From: Sphingobacterium haloxyli
GTDB lineage: Bacteria; Bacteroidota; Bacteroidia; Sphingobacteriales; Sphingobacteriaceae
Reading direction: 5' to 3'
NCBI RefSeq assembly: GCF_002980525.1
Contig: NZ_PVBQ01000017.1
Span: forward strand, 28,027 to 92,026
Length of the DNA: 64,000 bases
The notes under the pieces are model-generated. The model was given only the letters and a program-made list of their open reading frames with translations, was not told the origin of the DNA and ran no database searches. Shown piece by piece: positions 26,430 to 36,051 of this stretch; the stretch's first letter is position 1, and every line of letters starts with the position of its first letter. The position numbers and the translations under genes are program-made.

Positions 26430-26612
26430 CTATTTTTTCTTTTGCAACTCACTTTCTATAAGGTGCAAGGAAATATTTAGTGCGCTTATCCTTCGTGCCA
26501 AGAGCGTATGCTGTGAAGATTTTTCTTCCAATTTTAAAATGGCCTTATCACACTTGTTTAGCAGCGAGGTAAGAGTATTCTTGGCTTCGATGAGCTCGTG
26601 TTCGGTCGGCAT
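26430..26612 (-). CDS. Small coiled-coil protein, hypothetical
   Basis: A 60-residue, Leu/Lys/Glu-rich, almost wholly helical protein ('LLNKCDKAILKLEEKSSQ', 'ALNISLHLIESELQKKK'). It lies 14 bp upstream of the small membrane protein gene on the same strand, so the two could form an operon. The family is not recognised. Confidence 0.45.
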   Translation of the reverse strand: MPTEHELIEAKNTLTSLLNKCDKAILKLEEKSSQHTLLARRISALNISLHLIESELQKKK

Positions 26613-26760
26613 ACGGAATTGTTATGAATTTAAACGTAATTCTTATGTATGAAGGCAAATTTCATAAAAAAAATAGTCATTTGGTCATCTTTTTATATTT
26701 TTATAGTTGATCAATTTCTGGTTGAATATTACCCAAAAATCGGAACATCCTCGGGTGGCG

Positions 26761-27291
26761 CTAGTGCCAACTTGATCTTTTCAGTACAAACCAATCTGTG
26801 GGGTCACCCGCATAGTCAAAAGTTTCTTGCAAGTCAAAGCCTAATTTAGTTAACACCCTTTTTGAATTTACATTTTTCGGATCGGTTATTGCATAAATTT
26901 TATCCGCATTGAGGTTTTTAAATCCATAGTCCAATATTGCGGTTGATGCTTCGGTCGCAAAACCTTTGCCCCAATGTTTTCTCTTAAACCGATAACCTAG
27001 CTCGTAGAAGTTAACGTGATTATTCAAAGGTTCTCTAAAATATTTTATCCCTGCCCAACCAATACATTCGGTAGTTAGCTTGTCAACAACTGCCCAACGA
27101 GCAATTCCATTTTCCGCATATTGCTTTTTTAGCATTTCAATCGCTTTCGTTACTTCGTCAATAGATTTAACAGGATTGTTCTCAATATACAAATGAACCT
27201 CTGGGTCAGAGTCCATTTCAAATAAATCATTTTCGTCTGTATATTCTAACTCTCTTAAAATTAACCGTTCTGTTTCTATCAATATATTCAT
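26761..27291 (-). CDS. GNAT acetyltransferase (RimJ/RimL-like)
   Basis: A 176-residue acetyltransferase. The N-terminal 'ETERLILRELEYTDENDLFE' and the acetyl-CoA-binding region 'LGYRFKRKHWGKGFATEAST' (about 103–122) followed by 'NVNSKRVLTKLGF' are standard for the RimJ/RimL subgroup, which acetylates protein N-termini or small amines. It looks complete and is not in an obvious operon. The last 56 bp and adjoining bases (26751–26806) occur again at 39874–39931 as an isolated fragment. Confidence 0.9.
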   Translation of the reverse strand: MNILIETERLILRELEYTDENDLFEMDSDPEVHLYIENNPVKSIDEVTKAIEMLKKQYAENGIARWAVVDKLTTECIGWAGIKYFREPLNNHVNFYELGYRFKRKHWGKGFATEASTAILDYGFKNLNADKIYAITDPKNVNSKRVLTKLGFDLQETFDYAGDPTDWFVLKRSSWH

Positions 27292-27350
27292 TAAGAATGG
27301 GTAAAGTTGTTTTTATCGACGTCTAAGTTACAAAAAAGCCAATGTGTTGG

Positions 27351-27575
27351 CTAATTCTCGCTTCCCTTAAGTCGATGCTTCAGCACCATTATATCCATTA
27401 TCTCTGGACGGCTCATTTCTACTTTTCCTAATACCTTTATCAATTTCACAACATGGTCAGTTACCTGTGCGATGACTGGTTCTGTAGAAGGAAAAATCAT
27501 ACGTATAAAGTTGCGTAAGAACACAAAGCATTCCCGACCGTAGCTCTGCAAGATGCGCGGGATATCAGAACCCAA
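27351..27575 (-). pseudogene. RecG-like/AlbA_2 ATPase gene, C-terminal piece
   Basis: The minus frame reads 'SDIPRILQSYGRECFVF', 'VTDHVVKLIKVLGKVEMSR' and 'EIMDIMVLKHRLKG', the ATPase C-terminal end and winged-helix tail of RecG-like regulators, with no upstream domains and a cut-short tail. It is not adjacent to any other piece of the gene. Confidence 0.6.
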
Positions 27576-27852
27576 CTGCTCTCCCCTTCTTCGAAAATAT
27601 GGTTAATATGTTCACTAACTGTAGCTTAATAATATCAGTATAATCTTCAAACTATTTGGACCGTTGGTATTGTGCCCGCCCCTCCAGGATCCTGAAGCCC
27701 CCTTTTTACTTGCTTATTTCGCAATCGAAAACCAAGAAGTGGGAGCATCTGTAGAAATAAACACACCCATGCGATCATGCCCCAGCGTCTTAGATAGTAG
27801 TTCAGTTTGAAAGGTTGCTTTCCATAGTTTTATAATTAATTTTTGAAATTCA

Positions 27853-28776
27853 TTACTCGTGGAGACTTTTACCCTTAATGTATTTTTGTAGATCATCTGG
27901 ATGATTAGTCTCTATAATCGACACTCCTTTGTCCATAAGCCATCCCCATCCCAATTCTGGATTTTTACGCGACACATAATCATCGTGACCTGCACTGTGG
28001 TGCGACCATGTAGCAGCGATAAACGCTCGAGAGTCAGACGATACCATTTTGACTAATTTCCAAACGGGGGACGTCTCGTCCGCAATCCTAAACTGAAAGG
28101 CTTTTGGTCTAAGTTTGTCCATGTATTCCTTGACATAGCTTTCTGGTTTAATCGTTTTATCCGAGATTACCGGTACAAAGATTACTTGATCCAGATAGTC
28201 GCCAAACTGCTTTTGGGCTTCATCATATGAATAGTCCAAGACAAACATACTCTGCGATAAGGTGCCGGTCTTCTCCAATACTGGGAGTATCTTATCTATT
28301 TTTCCCTTCGATTTGTCGAGGTAGACAAAGGTCTTTCCTTTTGTTAACAACATAGTTTCTTCGAGCGTTGGGATACGCTCATCGGTTAAAATGCCAGTTG
28401 CATCCTTTAGCCGGAATCGCTTTAGTTGCACTAAATTGAATTCTCTGACTGCCCCATCGCCATCGGTCGTGCGGTTGAGCGTGGTGTCATGGAGGATAAC
28501 GGGAACGCCATCTTTGGAAATTTGCACATCGGTTTCGATAATATCTACGCCTGCTTCTATACAATGGCGGAAACCTTTGAGCGAGTTTTCCGGGGCGTGG
28601 ATCCAATCGCCTCGGTGGGCGGCCACCATAACCTTAGGCGTATTGTCCTCCCATGCTATGGGGTTCTCGGCGTTCGTTTTTTCTTCGTGAACACCTTTTC
28701 CACCGGGGTTACAGCTAATTAATATACAGATCATTACACCGAACAAAGCGATTATATATATTGGATTTATTTTCAT
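27853..28776 (-). CDS. Glycerophosphodiester phosphodiesterase, lipoprotein
   Basis: A 307-residue lipoprotein (signal 'FGVMICILISCNPGG') with a GDPD TIM barrel. 'VAAHRGDWIHAPENSLKGF' gives the catalytic His–Arg pair, 'GVDIIETDVQISKDG' the Ca2+-binding Glu and Asp, and 'ILHDTTLNRTTDGDG' the second catalytic His. It hydrolyses glycerophosphodiesters such as glycerophosphocholine to glycerol-3-phosphate and an alcohol. It is the last gene of the sigma–FecR–SusC–SusD locus, 76 bp after the SusD gene, so the locus probably imports phospholipid-derived or similar diesters. Surface or periplasmic placement is inferred from the lipoprotein signal. Confidence 0.93.
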   Translation of the reverse strand: MKINPIYIIALFGVMICILISCNPGGKGVHEEKTNAENPIAWEDNTPKVMVAAHRGDWIHAPENSLKGFRHCIEAGVDIIETDVQISKDGVPVILHDTTLNRTTDGDGAVREFNLVQLKRFRLKDATGILTDERIPTLEETMLLTKGKTFVYLDKSKGKIDKILPVLEKTGTLSQSMFVLDYSYDEAQKQFGDYLDQVIFVPVISDKTIKPESYVKEYMDKLRPKAFQFRIADETSPVWKLVKMVSSDSRAFIAATWSHHSAGHDDYVSRKNPELGWGWLMDKGVSIIETNHPDDLQKYIKGKSLHE

Positions 28777-28852
28777 ATCGTCTTTTTATATGCACTGGTT
28801 TGTTGCCTTAAAATGGGAGTACCTCGCGCGACAAGTACTCCCGATTTCTTCA

Positions 28853-30259
28853 CTAATTATAGCCTGGGTTTGGGGTTAGCTTACCACTGCTTGCATCAAT
28901 CTGCGCCTGCGGTATCGGAAAGAGCAGATCATGCTCTTCCATTGTAAACGGTAGAGCAGAAACACCTTCGCTGTCATTCATCACCTGCAGTGCTTTTCCT
29001 GTGCGTAGGAGATCAAACCACCGGTGGTTTTCGAAAGCAAGTTCTAAACGACGTTCCAGTGCTATCGCTTCCCTGAATGACTGCTGATCGGGTAAACTTG
29101 TCCGGTCATATAGGCTAGCATCCGCTCTATCGCGCACGGCATTTAGGTATGTGAACGCTTCATCGTTCCCATAAGCCTGCTCGTTCAAGGCTTCGGCAAC
29201 CATTAGGAGTACATCAGCATATCGGAGTACCATCGTATTGAAACCGAACGAGCCGTCGGTTCCCCTTGTATCGATCCGTTTGGCAGACCGCGCGCTATTG
29301 AATGCATAAACTATCGAAGATTCAAACCTATTGTCAAAATTTTCTTCGAATAGCCTTACGATATTGGGAGAAGGTTTGTTATTGACGTCTCCCGATTGCA
29401 TCGGATCCGTAATCGTGTTACCTTCGCCGTTCGTACCGCTTTTGTATTGTACTTCGAAGATGGATTCTCTATGATTTTTGTTGGAGACTGAGAATACGTC
29501 CGCAAAATCTGGTAGCAAGCCGTAGACGTCCGAATTGATTACAGCTTCAAGTTGTGTGAGCGCGTTGCCATAGTCTTGTGTGGTCAAGTACACTTTACCA
29601 AGGAGGGTTTTTGCAGCCCCGCGTGTCGCTCTGCCTCCTTCATTTCCGTCCCAGACTTCGGGTAGCGATTCGGCTGCGCTCTGTAAGTCGCGTATGATTT
29701 GTGCGTAGACTTCTTCGGTTGAGGTACGCTCGTGCGCAAAAGCTTCGAACGCGTCTTCAATCTCATTCGTTACCAAGGGTACGTCTCCCCAAATGCGGAC
29801 TAGGTTGAAGTAGGTAAGCGCTCGTATAAACTGTACCTCGCCCTTCCGCTGTGTTTTGGCCGTTTCGTCCATTTCGATGGCATCGATCCTATTTAGGACA
29901 ATATTACAACGCTGAATGCCCTTGTAGCAGGAGTTCCAAGTATTGTTCAACATAAAGTTACTTGGACTGAGTGTAAAGTTATCGAACGCCGCCCTCGCGC
30001 CTCCTTCTTGGGTAGTGTTATCATTGAATGTATTGTCCGATCGTACTTCCATAAAGTGGTCGAAACCGTTTCCACCGTATTGGGCGCCGTCTTGCAGGGC
30101 ATCGTACGCGGCCATTACTGCCTGCTCCATATCGGACGCCGACCGGTAGAATCCGTCAGCGCTCTGCTGTGAGATGGGCATAAGATTGATGAAGTCTTCC
30201 GAGCAGGAGCTCAGTGTGAAAGCTGCGAAAATTATCGTTATTGTATGTTTGCTTTTCAT
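28853..30259 (-). CDS. SusD/RagB-family surface lipoprotein
   Basis: A 468-residue lipoprotein (signal to 'TLSSCSEDF') with SusD features: 'NLMPISQQSADGFYRSASDM' at the N-terminus, TPR-like helices ('RALTYFNLVRIWGDVPLV', 'AKTLLGKVYLTTQDYGNAL') and the C-terminal 'RRLELAFENHRWFDLLRTGK' and 'LFPIPQAQIDAS'. It forms the lid over the SusC pore and binds the substrate outside the cell. It is 13 bp after the SusC gene. Confidence 0.95.
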   Translation of the reverse strand: MKSKHTITIIFAAFTLSSCSEDFINLMPISQQSADGFYRSASDMEQAVMAAYDALQDGAQYGGNGFDHFMEVRSDNTFNDNTTQEGGARAAFDNFTLSPSNFMLNNTWNSCYKGIQRCNIVLNRIDAIEMDETAKTQRKGEVQFIRALTYFNLVRIWGDVPLVTNEIEDAFEAFAHERTSTEEVYAQIIRDLQSAAESLPEVWDGNEGGRATRGAAKTLLGKVYLTTQDYGNALTQLEAVINSDVYGLLPDFADVFSVSNKNHRESIFEVQYKSGTNGEGNTITDPMQSGDVNNKPSPNIVRLFEENFDNRFESSIVYAFNSARSAKRIDTRGTDGSFGFNTMVLRYADVLLMVAEALNEQAYGNDEAFTYLNAVRDRADASLYDRTSLPDQQSFREAIALERRLELAFENHRWFDLLRTGKALQVMNDSEGVSALPFTMEEHDLLFPIPQAQIDASSGKLTPNPGYN

Positions 30260-30272
30260 GTTCTTTCAAATT

Positions 30273-33200
30273 TTAAAATGTTACGTTTACGCCTAAGGAA
30301 AATGTTCTAGATGCGGGATAATTACCAAAATCTTCTCCGGCAAGAACAGCATTCCCATAACGATTCGACACTTCAGGATTATAGCCGGAATAATCTGTCC
30401 AGGTAAAAGGGTTCACGGCCGACACATAGAACCGTGCGGTCTTCATGGCTAAGCGTCCGAGTAGTTTCTCGGGAAGTGTATAACCAAAAGTGAGATTGCG
30501 GAGCCTTATGAAACTACCGTCCTCCACGTGCCAGCTGGATGGACGGGTGTGGCTTGCACTGCCCACGCCCTGTACGGGACGAGGCGCTTCGGGCGAATTA
30601 TATATCGATAGGTTGTTTCCCCAGGTCTCGGCTAGATAACGATGTGTGGCGTTGAATACTTCAAATCCTGCTTTTCCCTGTATATTGAAGGCAAGATCGA
30701 ATGACTTATACCGAAGGGTGTTGGCAAATCCCCAAGTAAATCTCGGATTGTTATCACCAAGGATGACACGGTCGTCCGCATTCACCCTACCATCGCCATT
30801 CGTATCGGCGTAGATAAAGTCTCCGACCGCTTGGTTCTGCCCCTCTAAATGGGGCGTGCTGTTAAATTGGTCAAGGGTTTGGAATGTACCGTCCACGCGA
30901 TAACCAAAATAAGACCCAATAGGTTCTCCGACACGAACAATGAACGCAGGATCCGTCAACCCCCCGTTTTGGAGAAATTGATGTTGCCCTGGACCTAATT
31001 CCACTACTTTATTCTTGTTGGCCGAAAAATTGATGGAGCCGCTCCACCAAATATCTCGACCGATTTGCTGCTCGGTAGACAGAAGGAACTCGAAGCCTTT
31101 ATTCTGGACTTTTCCAATATTCTGTAATGAGTTGGTAAATCCAGAGGTGCCTGGAACTGTTACATTCAACAGAAGGTCCTCTGTATCGGCACGATAGTAA
31201 TCGGCTGTCAATGCCAATTTTCCATGAAAAAAAGCGATATCTATACCGGCGTCGAACGTCCGGGTAGTTTCCCATGAAAGATTCGCGTTTGGTGACGTAT
31301 TTGGTGCAAGCCCATTTCGTATTTCGTCCCCGATCACGTAATTTGCTTCACCAAGTAGCGCAGTACCTCCATAATAGGGAATTTCGGTATTCCCCGTGGA
31401 TCCGTAACTCGCGCGTAACTTAACATCAGATAACACACGCGAATCAGGAAAGAAGGACTCCTCCGACAGACGCCATCCCGCTGAAACAGAAGGAAACCAA
31501 CCCCATTTGTTGTTTCTGGCAAAGCGCGATGACCCATCCCGACGTATCGATGCCATGAGCAGATACCGGTTATCATAATCATAGGTAAGCCGCCCTAAGT
31601 ACGATAACAGTGTCCACTCTCGATGTTCGGAATATCCGCTGGTGGTCTGCGCGGCGTTCAGCGTCTGAATATCGTCGTTCGGAAAATTACGGCCGTCTAA
31701 GTATGTACGGCGATTGCCCTCCTGTTGGGCACTATAACCGGCCAAGAGGTTAAATTGATGGCTGCCGATCTTACGGTCATAGGTAAGTGTCGTTTCGGAT
31801 AACCAGTTGCGGCTGGAGGAGTTGTTGGACCAGGCATAGTTAAAAGTTGTCGTAGGGGCTGGCTGGCTTCGCCAATTCAATACCTTCGGTCGGTAGTAGA
31901 ATCGCTCCATGTAATTCAGGTCGACTCCAAAGGTGGTTCTGGCCTTCAGACCTTCCGCAAGTTCTAGTTCTGCATATGTGTTTCCCAGTAGACGGGTATG
32001 GTGCAACGAATTGCTGATCAGTTCTGCAAGTGCTACAGGATTTTCTATCGTAGCGACTGATGAAGCTCCGGATGTATTTGTGCGTATCATTTCCCCTAGC
32101 GCGAAACTTCCGTCGGGATTTCTGACGGGCAGATTGGGATGGTACATCAGCGCCGATATAACCACGCCTTCGCGCCACCACTCTCCATCCGAATTGACCA
32201 TATTATTATTGGTAAACGACGGATTAAAGTTGATACCTAGTCGCAACTTCGGTGTGATCTCTGTGTCCATATTTACGCGGGCACCATAACGCTTCAGACC
32301 TGAGTTGATTATGATACCTTGCTGATCAAGGAAATTTCCCGACATATAGTAACGCGTACGGCCTGTTCCGCCAGACACGGAAAGTTCATAGTTCTGCATA
32401 GCGGCGCTGCGATAGATCTCGTCTTGCCAGTCTGTCTCGGGAAGTCCGGGGGTTCCGTTGATGTAAGGAATAAGATAGGGCGCATAACGGTCTCCGCTTC
32501 CACGTATATCCTGTGGGTCGTCAGCAGTATGTTCGGTAGGGTTTTTCGCGATCCAGGACAGGTCCCTAGCGAGTTTCGAGTAGTCTGCAAACTCATAGGC
32601 ACCCATAACATCGACCTTCTTTGTCAACTGCTGTAACCCGCCGTAGGCGTGCAGATTGATCTGGGGAGCGCTGTCTTTGGTTCCTTTTTTCGTTGTGATT
32701 AATATGACACCATTGGAGCCTCGGGAACCGTAGATCGCAGCTGCTGCAGCGTCCTTAAGCACCTCGATTGATTCAATATCGTTTGGATTGATGGAACTTA
32801 AAGGGTTAACAAAATAAGACGACACAAAGTCATTCTGGGTCGAATTTCCTTGTGAAAATCGTTCGTACGAACTGGACGAAATGGGGACTCCGTCTATTAC
32901 GATCAATGGCGAATTACCGCCGGTAATGGAGGATGTTCCGCGTACGGTAATGCTGACCGCCCCGCCAGGTGCACCGCTCGACTGAGAAATATCAACACCT
33001 GCTATACGACCTGCCATAGCTTGATCAAAACTGGTCACCGGTTTGTCCTTGATAGCTTCAGCTTTCAGTTGACCCACCGATCCGGTAATCTTGTCTCTCT
33101 GTTGGCGACCGTATCCAATTACTACAAGCTCATCAAGTGCCTGCACGACGGGTTCAAGCGTTACGTCAATTGCGGCTCGATTGTCGATAGTTATTTCGCG

Positions 33201-33734
33201 TGTATAGTATCCCATAAAGCTGACCATTAAAATTTGCGCATTGCCCGTTACTGCGAGACGATAGTGTCCCTGATCATCCGAGGATACCGCAAGGCCATTA
33301 CGGTTTTTGATACTTACAGTGGCTCCCGAAATCGGTGCGCCCCGTTGATCGGTAATATTGCCGCTAATAGTGCGGGGCTGTTGTGCCTTGGTCAGAAATA
33401 TGATACCGTCGCGCTCGAAGAAAACGATACCGTGCCGCCCAACGAGCGTACGTAGAATAAAACCAAGCTGTTGGTTCTTGAAGTCTGCTTTTTCTACTTG
33501 GATCGCGTCCAGCGAAAGCTGTCCGGTATAAGCGAACTCGGTAAGCGATTTGTCCTGTAGATCCTGTACTGCCTCGTGCAGGGTAACACCGGTATAGGAA
33601 ACGCTTAGTCGCTTTTCCAGAACCTGCGCTCGACCAGGTGCTGCTTGGAGGCAGGTCACAACGGTGATCAGCAGGACGTTTATAACGGTAAAGATTCTCA
33701 TAAAGGTATAGGTCAAAGAATGAAATTTATTCAT
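30273..33734 (-). CDS. SusC/RagA-family TonB-dependent transporter with STN domain
   Basis: A 1153-residue outer-membrane transporter. After the signal peptide (to about 37) comes an STN secretin/TonB domain (about 45–110), a carboxypeptidase-like regulatory domain ('ISGNITDQRGAPISGATVSI'), the SusC plug with 'ELVVIGYGRQQRDKITGSV' and 'SSINPNDIESIEVLKDAAAA', and a 22-strand barrel ending 'FSLGVNVTF'. The STN domain allows signalling to the FecR protein encoded upstream. With SusD it should bring a substrate into the periplasm for the downstream phosphodiesterase. Confidence 0.95.
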   Translation of the reverse strand: MNKFHSLTYTFMRIFTVINVLLITVVTCLQAAPGRAQVLEKRLSVSYTGVTLHEAVQDLQDKSLTEFAYTGQLSLDAIQVEKADFKNQQLGFILRTLVGRHGIVFFERDGIIFLTKAQQPRTISGNITDQRGAPISGATVSIKNRNGLAVSSDDQGHYRLAVTGNAQILMVSFMGYYTREITIDNRAAIDVTLEPVVQALDELVVIGYGRQQRDKITGSVGQLKAEAIKDKPVTSFDQAMAGRIAGVDISQSSGAPGGAVSITVRGTSSITGGNSPLIVIDGVPISSSSYERFSQGNSTQNDFVSSYFVNPLSSINPNDIESIEVLKDAAAAAIYGSRGSNGVILITTKKGTKDSAPQINLHAYGGLQQLTKKVDVMGAYEFADYSKLARDLSWIAKNPTEHTADDPQDIRGSGDRYAPYLIPYINGTPGLPETDWQDEIYRSAAMQNYELSVSGGTGRTRYYMSGNFLDQQGIIINSGLKRYGARVNMDTEITPKLRLGINFNPSFTNNNMVNSDGEWWREGVVISALMYHPNLPVRNPDGSFALGEMIRTNTSGASSVATIENPVALAELISNSLHHTRLLGNTYAELELAEGLKARTTFGVDLNYMERFYYRPKVLNWRSQPAPTTTFNYAWSNNSSSRNWLSETTLTYDRKIGSHQFNLLAGYSAQQEGNRRTYLDGRNFPNDDIQTLNAAQTTSGYSEHREWTLLSYLGRLTYDYDNRYLLMASIRRDGSSRFARNNKWGWFPSVSAGWRLSEESFFPDSRVLSDVKLRASYGSTGNTEIPYYGGTALLGEANYVIGDEIRNGLAPNTSPNANLSWETTRTFDAGIDIAFFHGKLALTADYYRADTEDLLLNVTVPGTSGFTNSLQNIGKVQNKGFEFLLSTEQQIGRDIWWSGSINFSANKNKVVELGPGQHQFLQNGGLTDPAFIVRVGEPIGSYFGYRVDGTFQTLDQFNSTPHLEGQNQAVGDFIYADTNGDGRVNADDRVILGDNNPRFTWGFANTLRYKSFDLAFNIQGKAGFEVFNATHRYLAETWGNNLSIYNSPEAPRPVQGVGSASHTRPSSWHVEDGSFIRLRNLTFGYTLPEKLLGRLAMKTARFYVSAVNPFTWTDYSGYNPEVSNRYGNAVLAGEDFGNYPASRTFSLGVNVTF

Positions 33735-33952
33735 ATTTATGTATGCGTCTCAAAAAAGATAAGTTCACGTTCGCTTAATTCTTAAATATTCAATTAAACT
33801 GTTCGCTTTTTTACTATTTTTGGAGACAGGGTTTTTAAATAATACATGTTTAGATCCTTCGTTGGTCATGGCAGCAGAATAGGATTCGAAGCTTCCTGCT
33901 GTCACACCGATTCGGCAGGTACTGCACTGTGCAGTCCTGCTTTTTTCTAAAA
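33735..33952 (-). promoter_or_regulatory. Leader of the SusC gene with a strong hairpin
   Basis: The 218 bp between the FecR and SusC genes contain a hairpin at 33915–33940 (arms GCAGGTACTGCA and TGCAGTCCTGC, loop CTG, one bulge). A T6 run follows on the plus strand (33941–33946), so it would be a good intrinsic terminator only for plus-strand transcripts; on the sense strand it is a stable stem just after the FecR stop. It may separate FecR from SusC transcripts. A 63-codon frame here with a TTG start was not accepted as a gene. Confidence 0.45.
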
Positions 33953-34912
33953 TCAATAGATAATAATCTTATTATTGCCTCCCTCTTTATATTGTTTTCC
34001 TATTAATGTGCATATGTGTTCCAATGCCTGTTTTACGGAACGGTCTTTACGAACGGTCAGGTTATAGGTTGCCCCCCAAACTTCCGGGTCTCTGGTCGTC
34101 AACGTGATACCGTAGACGTTCATAAATACCTGTGAGAGTTCCGCGAAAGTCGCGCGGTTAAGTACATAGTAGCCTTCTGTCCACGATCTCAAGTTTCCGG
34201 CAACAATATCGCGGCCTACCTGCTTTGTTGCTTTGTTATAGGTAAGCAATTCTCCGGCTCGAAGTTCAGCAATGTTCCTGTCGGGATCGCTGACTCCGAC
34301 AAGACCTTCGGCAACGCCCACCCTTATATAGTCAAGCTTTTCGTATGCCTTAACGTTAAACGAGGTTCCTAGTACCTTGACATGCAATCCAGATGCGTCT
34401 ACAATAAATGGTTTGGCGGTATGTCGCCTGACGGCAAAGAATGCTTCTCCGGAGAGTTTGACATTGCGTTCTTCACCATTAAAGTCTTTTGGCAATGATA
34501 ATACCGAATTTGCGTTTAAAAATACTTCGGTGCTGTCGGGAAGTAGCACCTTTTTCATTTGACCAGGACCGGTAACTATGTCTGTTGTTATTCGACTTGC
34601 GACATCGGTTCCGAATAATTCTACGCCTAAGCGATGAAGCATGAATGCAATGGAGCATATCATAAGTATTGCAGCGGCAGCTCTTATCAGGAAAATACGG
34701 CTTTTTCGGCGGCTTATTTCATTCGGACGTAAAGCACGAGCAATGACGCGGTCTTCATAATCGGATCGTGCGGCAGTATCGGAAAGCCACGTGACGTCAT
34801 TACGATCGTTGTCGAATGAATCATACCAGCGTTCAATTATGTAACGCTCGGCGGGAGTTGCTTCGTCTTGCCTATACCTGGATATGAGCCGTTTTAAAAA
34901 TGATATCTTCAC
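33953..34912 (-). CDS. FecR-family anti-sigma factor
   Basis: A 319-residue protein with a cytoplasmic N-terminal part ('DEATPAERYIIERWYDSF'), one membrane helix (about 73–90, 'FLIRAAAAILMICSIAFML') and a periplasmic FecR domain ('VLLPDSTEVFLNANSVLSLP', 'SGEAFFAVRRHTAKPFIVDA'), ending in the usual DUF4974-like module ('YGITLTTRDPEVWGATYNLT'). It transmits the substrate-loaded state of the SusC STN domain to the ECF sigma factor encoded 69 bp upstream. Confidence 0.93.
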   Translation of the reverse strand: MKISFLKRLISRYRQDEATPAERYIIERWYDSFDNDRNDVTWLSDTAARSDYEDRVIARALRPNEISRRKSRIFLIRAAAAILMICSIAFMLHRLGVELFGTDVASRITTDIVTGPGQMKKVLLPDSTEVFLNANSVLSLPKDFNGEERNVKLSGEAFFAVRRHTAKPFIVDASGLHVKVLGTSFNVKAYEKLDYIRVGVAEGLVGVSDPDRNIAELRAGELLTYNKATKQVGRDIVAGNLRSWTEGYYVLNRATFAELSQVFMNVYGITLTTRDPEVWGATYNLTVRKDRSVKQALEHICTLIGKQYKEGGNNKIIIY

Positions 34913-34981
34913 GAGTTGTTAATTTACCCTAAGGACGTGTGGGCGTTACCGAAAGTATATTTCGGAACAATTAACAAACGG

Positions 34982-35590
34982 TTAGTTTTTTGTTAAGAGA
35001 TAGGTGAGAACAATAAGTAGTGTTCTATTGATATCTGGATACTTGTTCGCAATGGACGATCGTAACCGTCGGGCGAGTTCGGAACTATAACTTTTTACGG
35101 TCTGCTCGGCAAGTCCCATCGCCGCCGCGATTTCCTTCAGCGAGTAGTCCTCTCCGCGAAGGATAAAGATTCGCTGCATGTTTTCCGGAAGCTCAGCAAC
35201 TGCTTCGGAAAGCATACGGTTTAGATCTTTGGCAGCCATAATGTCTACTATAGAATCCTGCATCTCGTCGAATCTTTCCAACAAGCGATCAACTGCCCTT
35301 CGACGCAATGTTTCCCTTCGGATATGGTCGAAAATGCGGTTTCGGAGCGATACATTTAGATAGGAAGACAAAGAGTTTTCTACATATAGGCTTTCTCGCT
35401 TTTCCCAGATATTTATCAGTAGGTCCTGCACAATATCTTCGGCATCTTCGCGGTTACCGAGGCGGTTGAACGCCAGTCCGACAAGTCGATAGCCGTGATC
35501 TCGAACGAGTTGTTCATACGCGCTGACATCGCCTGAGCGCAATGCTTCGGCTAGGGTCCTATCGGTGGCGTATCGAATAACAACTGTCAT
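34982..35590 (-). CDS. ECF RNA polymerase sigma factor (FecI-like)
   Basis: A 202-residue sigma-70 family protein. Region 2 is 'YRLVGLAFNRLGNREDAEDI' with 'VQDLLINIWEKRESL', and region 4 is 'LPENMQRIFILRGEDYSLKE' with 'IAAAMGLAEQTVKSYSSELA'. The tail has a hydrophobic 'LIVLTYLLTKN', often seen in Bacteroidota ECF factors of this type. It should transcribe the SusC–SusD–phosphodiesterase genes when released by FecR. It is the first gene of the locus. Confidence 0.94.
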   Translation of the reverse strand: MTVVIRYATDRTLAEALRSGDVSAYEQLVRDHGYRLVGLAFNRLGNREDAEDIVQDLLINIWEKRESLYVENSLSSYLNVSLRNRIFDHIRRETLRRRAVDRLLERFDEMQDSIVDIMAAKDLNRMLSEAVAELPENMQRIFILRGEDYSLKEIAAAMGLAEQTVKSYSSELARRLRSSIANKYPDINRTLLIVLTYLLTKN

Positions 35591-35820
35591 AAGAAAAAAA
35601 AGCGTTCGGTCTTTACAAAGGTAAGTAACTTACCGCTCGCGTACTTTTGTGACAGTGTTAATTGTTTATTAATTTTGAGGAGCTCGATGCTGCCTTCGTT
35701 CGCAGATAAATATTTCAAAGCCTGCAGGCTGAGACTGAGCGAAGAAAGGTGCTGAGAAGGTAATTTTGGGTAAAAGCCTTTCACTTGTTGGATAGAAATA
35801 ATCGAAAAGAACTTCTAATC

Positions 35821-35846
35821 TAAAGCCACTCTAACGGATGGCTTTA
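35821..35846 (-). terminator. Hairpin after a 56-residue gene
   Basis: A perfect 8-bp inverted repeat, TAAAGCCA and TGGCTTTA, with a 10-base loop. The stop codon of the 56-residue gene lies within the first arm on the minus strand. It fits a simple transcription terminator, though the T-tract is poor. Confidence 0.55.
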
Positions 35847-36014
35847 TTCGTACGGATCTAATCCGGCCCTTTCGACGGTGTACTCCACGCCGTCCTCTTT
35901 GGTTAAAAGTTTAGCCATACGATGGGCTTCGTATTCACTTGTAAATACCATCGGATCGCAGTTTTCTGCTCTGACGATGAAACAGACTTTTGTCGCGGTT
36001 AATATTATGCTCAT
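35844..36014 (-). CDS. Small hypothetical protein, 56 aa
   Basis: A complete minus-strand frame: ATG at 36014, stop at 35844–35846. The product starts 'MSIILTATKVCFIVRAENCD' and ends 'TVERAGLDPYE'; it is a compact soluble protein with a mixed strand–helix pattern. Good composition and a hairpin immediately at its stop support a real gene. The family is not recognised; small phage- or plasmid-borne proteins look similar. A decayed HNH-like gene lies just upstream on the same strand. Confidence 0.6.
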   Translation of the reverse strand: MSIILTATKVCFIVRAENCDPMVFTSEYEAHRMAKLLTKEDGVEYTVERAGLDPYE

Positions 36015-36051
36015 ATCGTAAAAACAAAAAAAATTAAATTATTTCACCGCC

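Noticed and set aside
27714..27896. 60-codon minus-strand frame overlapping the end of the phosphodiesterase gene
   Set aside because: It overlaps a certain gene by 44 bp and has no recognisable motif; possibly a remnant but not supported.
33765..33956. 63-codon minus-strand frame between FecR and SusC
   Set aside because: It needs a TTG start, covers a strong hairpin and looks like leader RNA rather than protein.
35587..35784. 65-codon minus-strand frame upstream of the sigma factor gene
   Set aside because: Low-complexity Ser/Leu-rich product over a promoter region, with no recognisable family.
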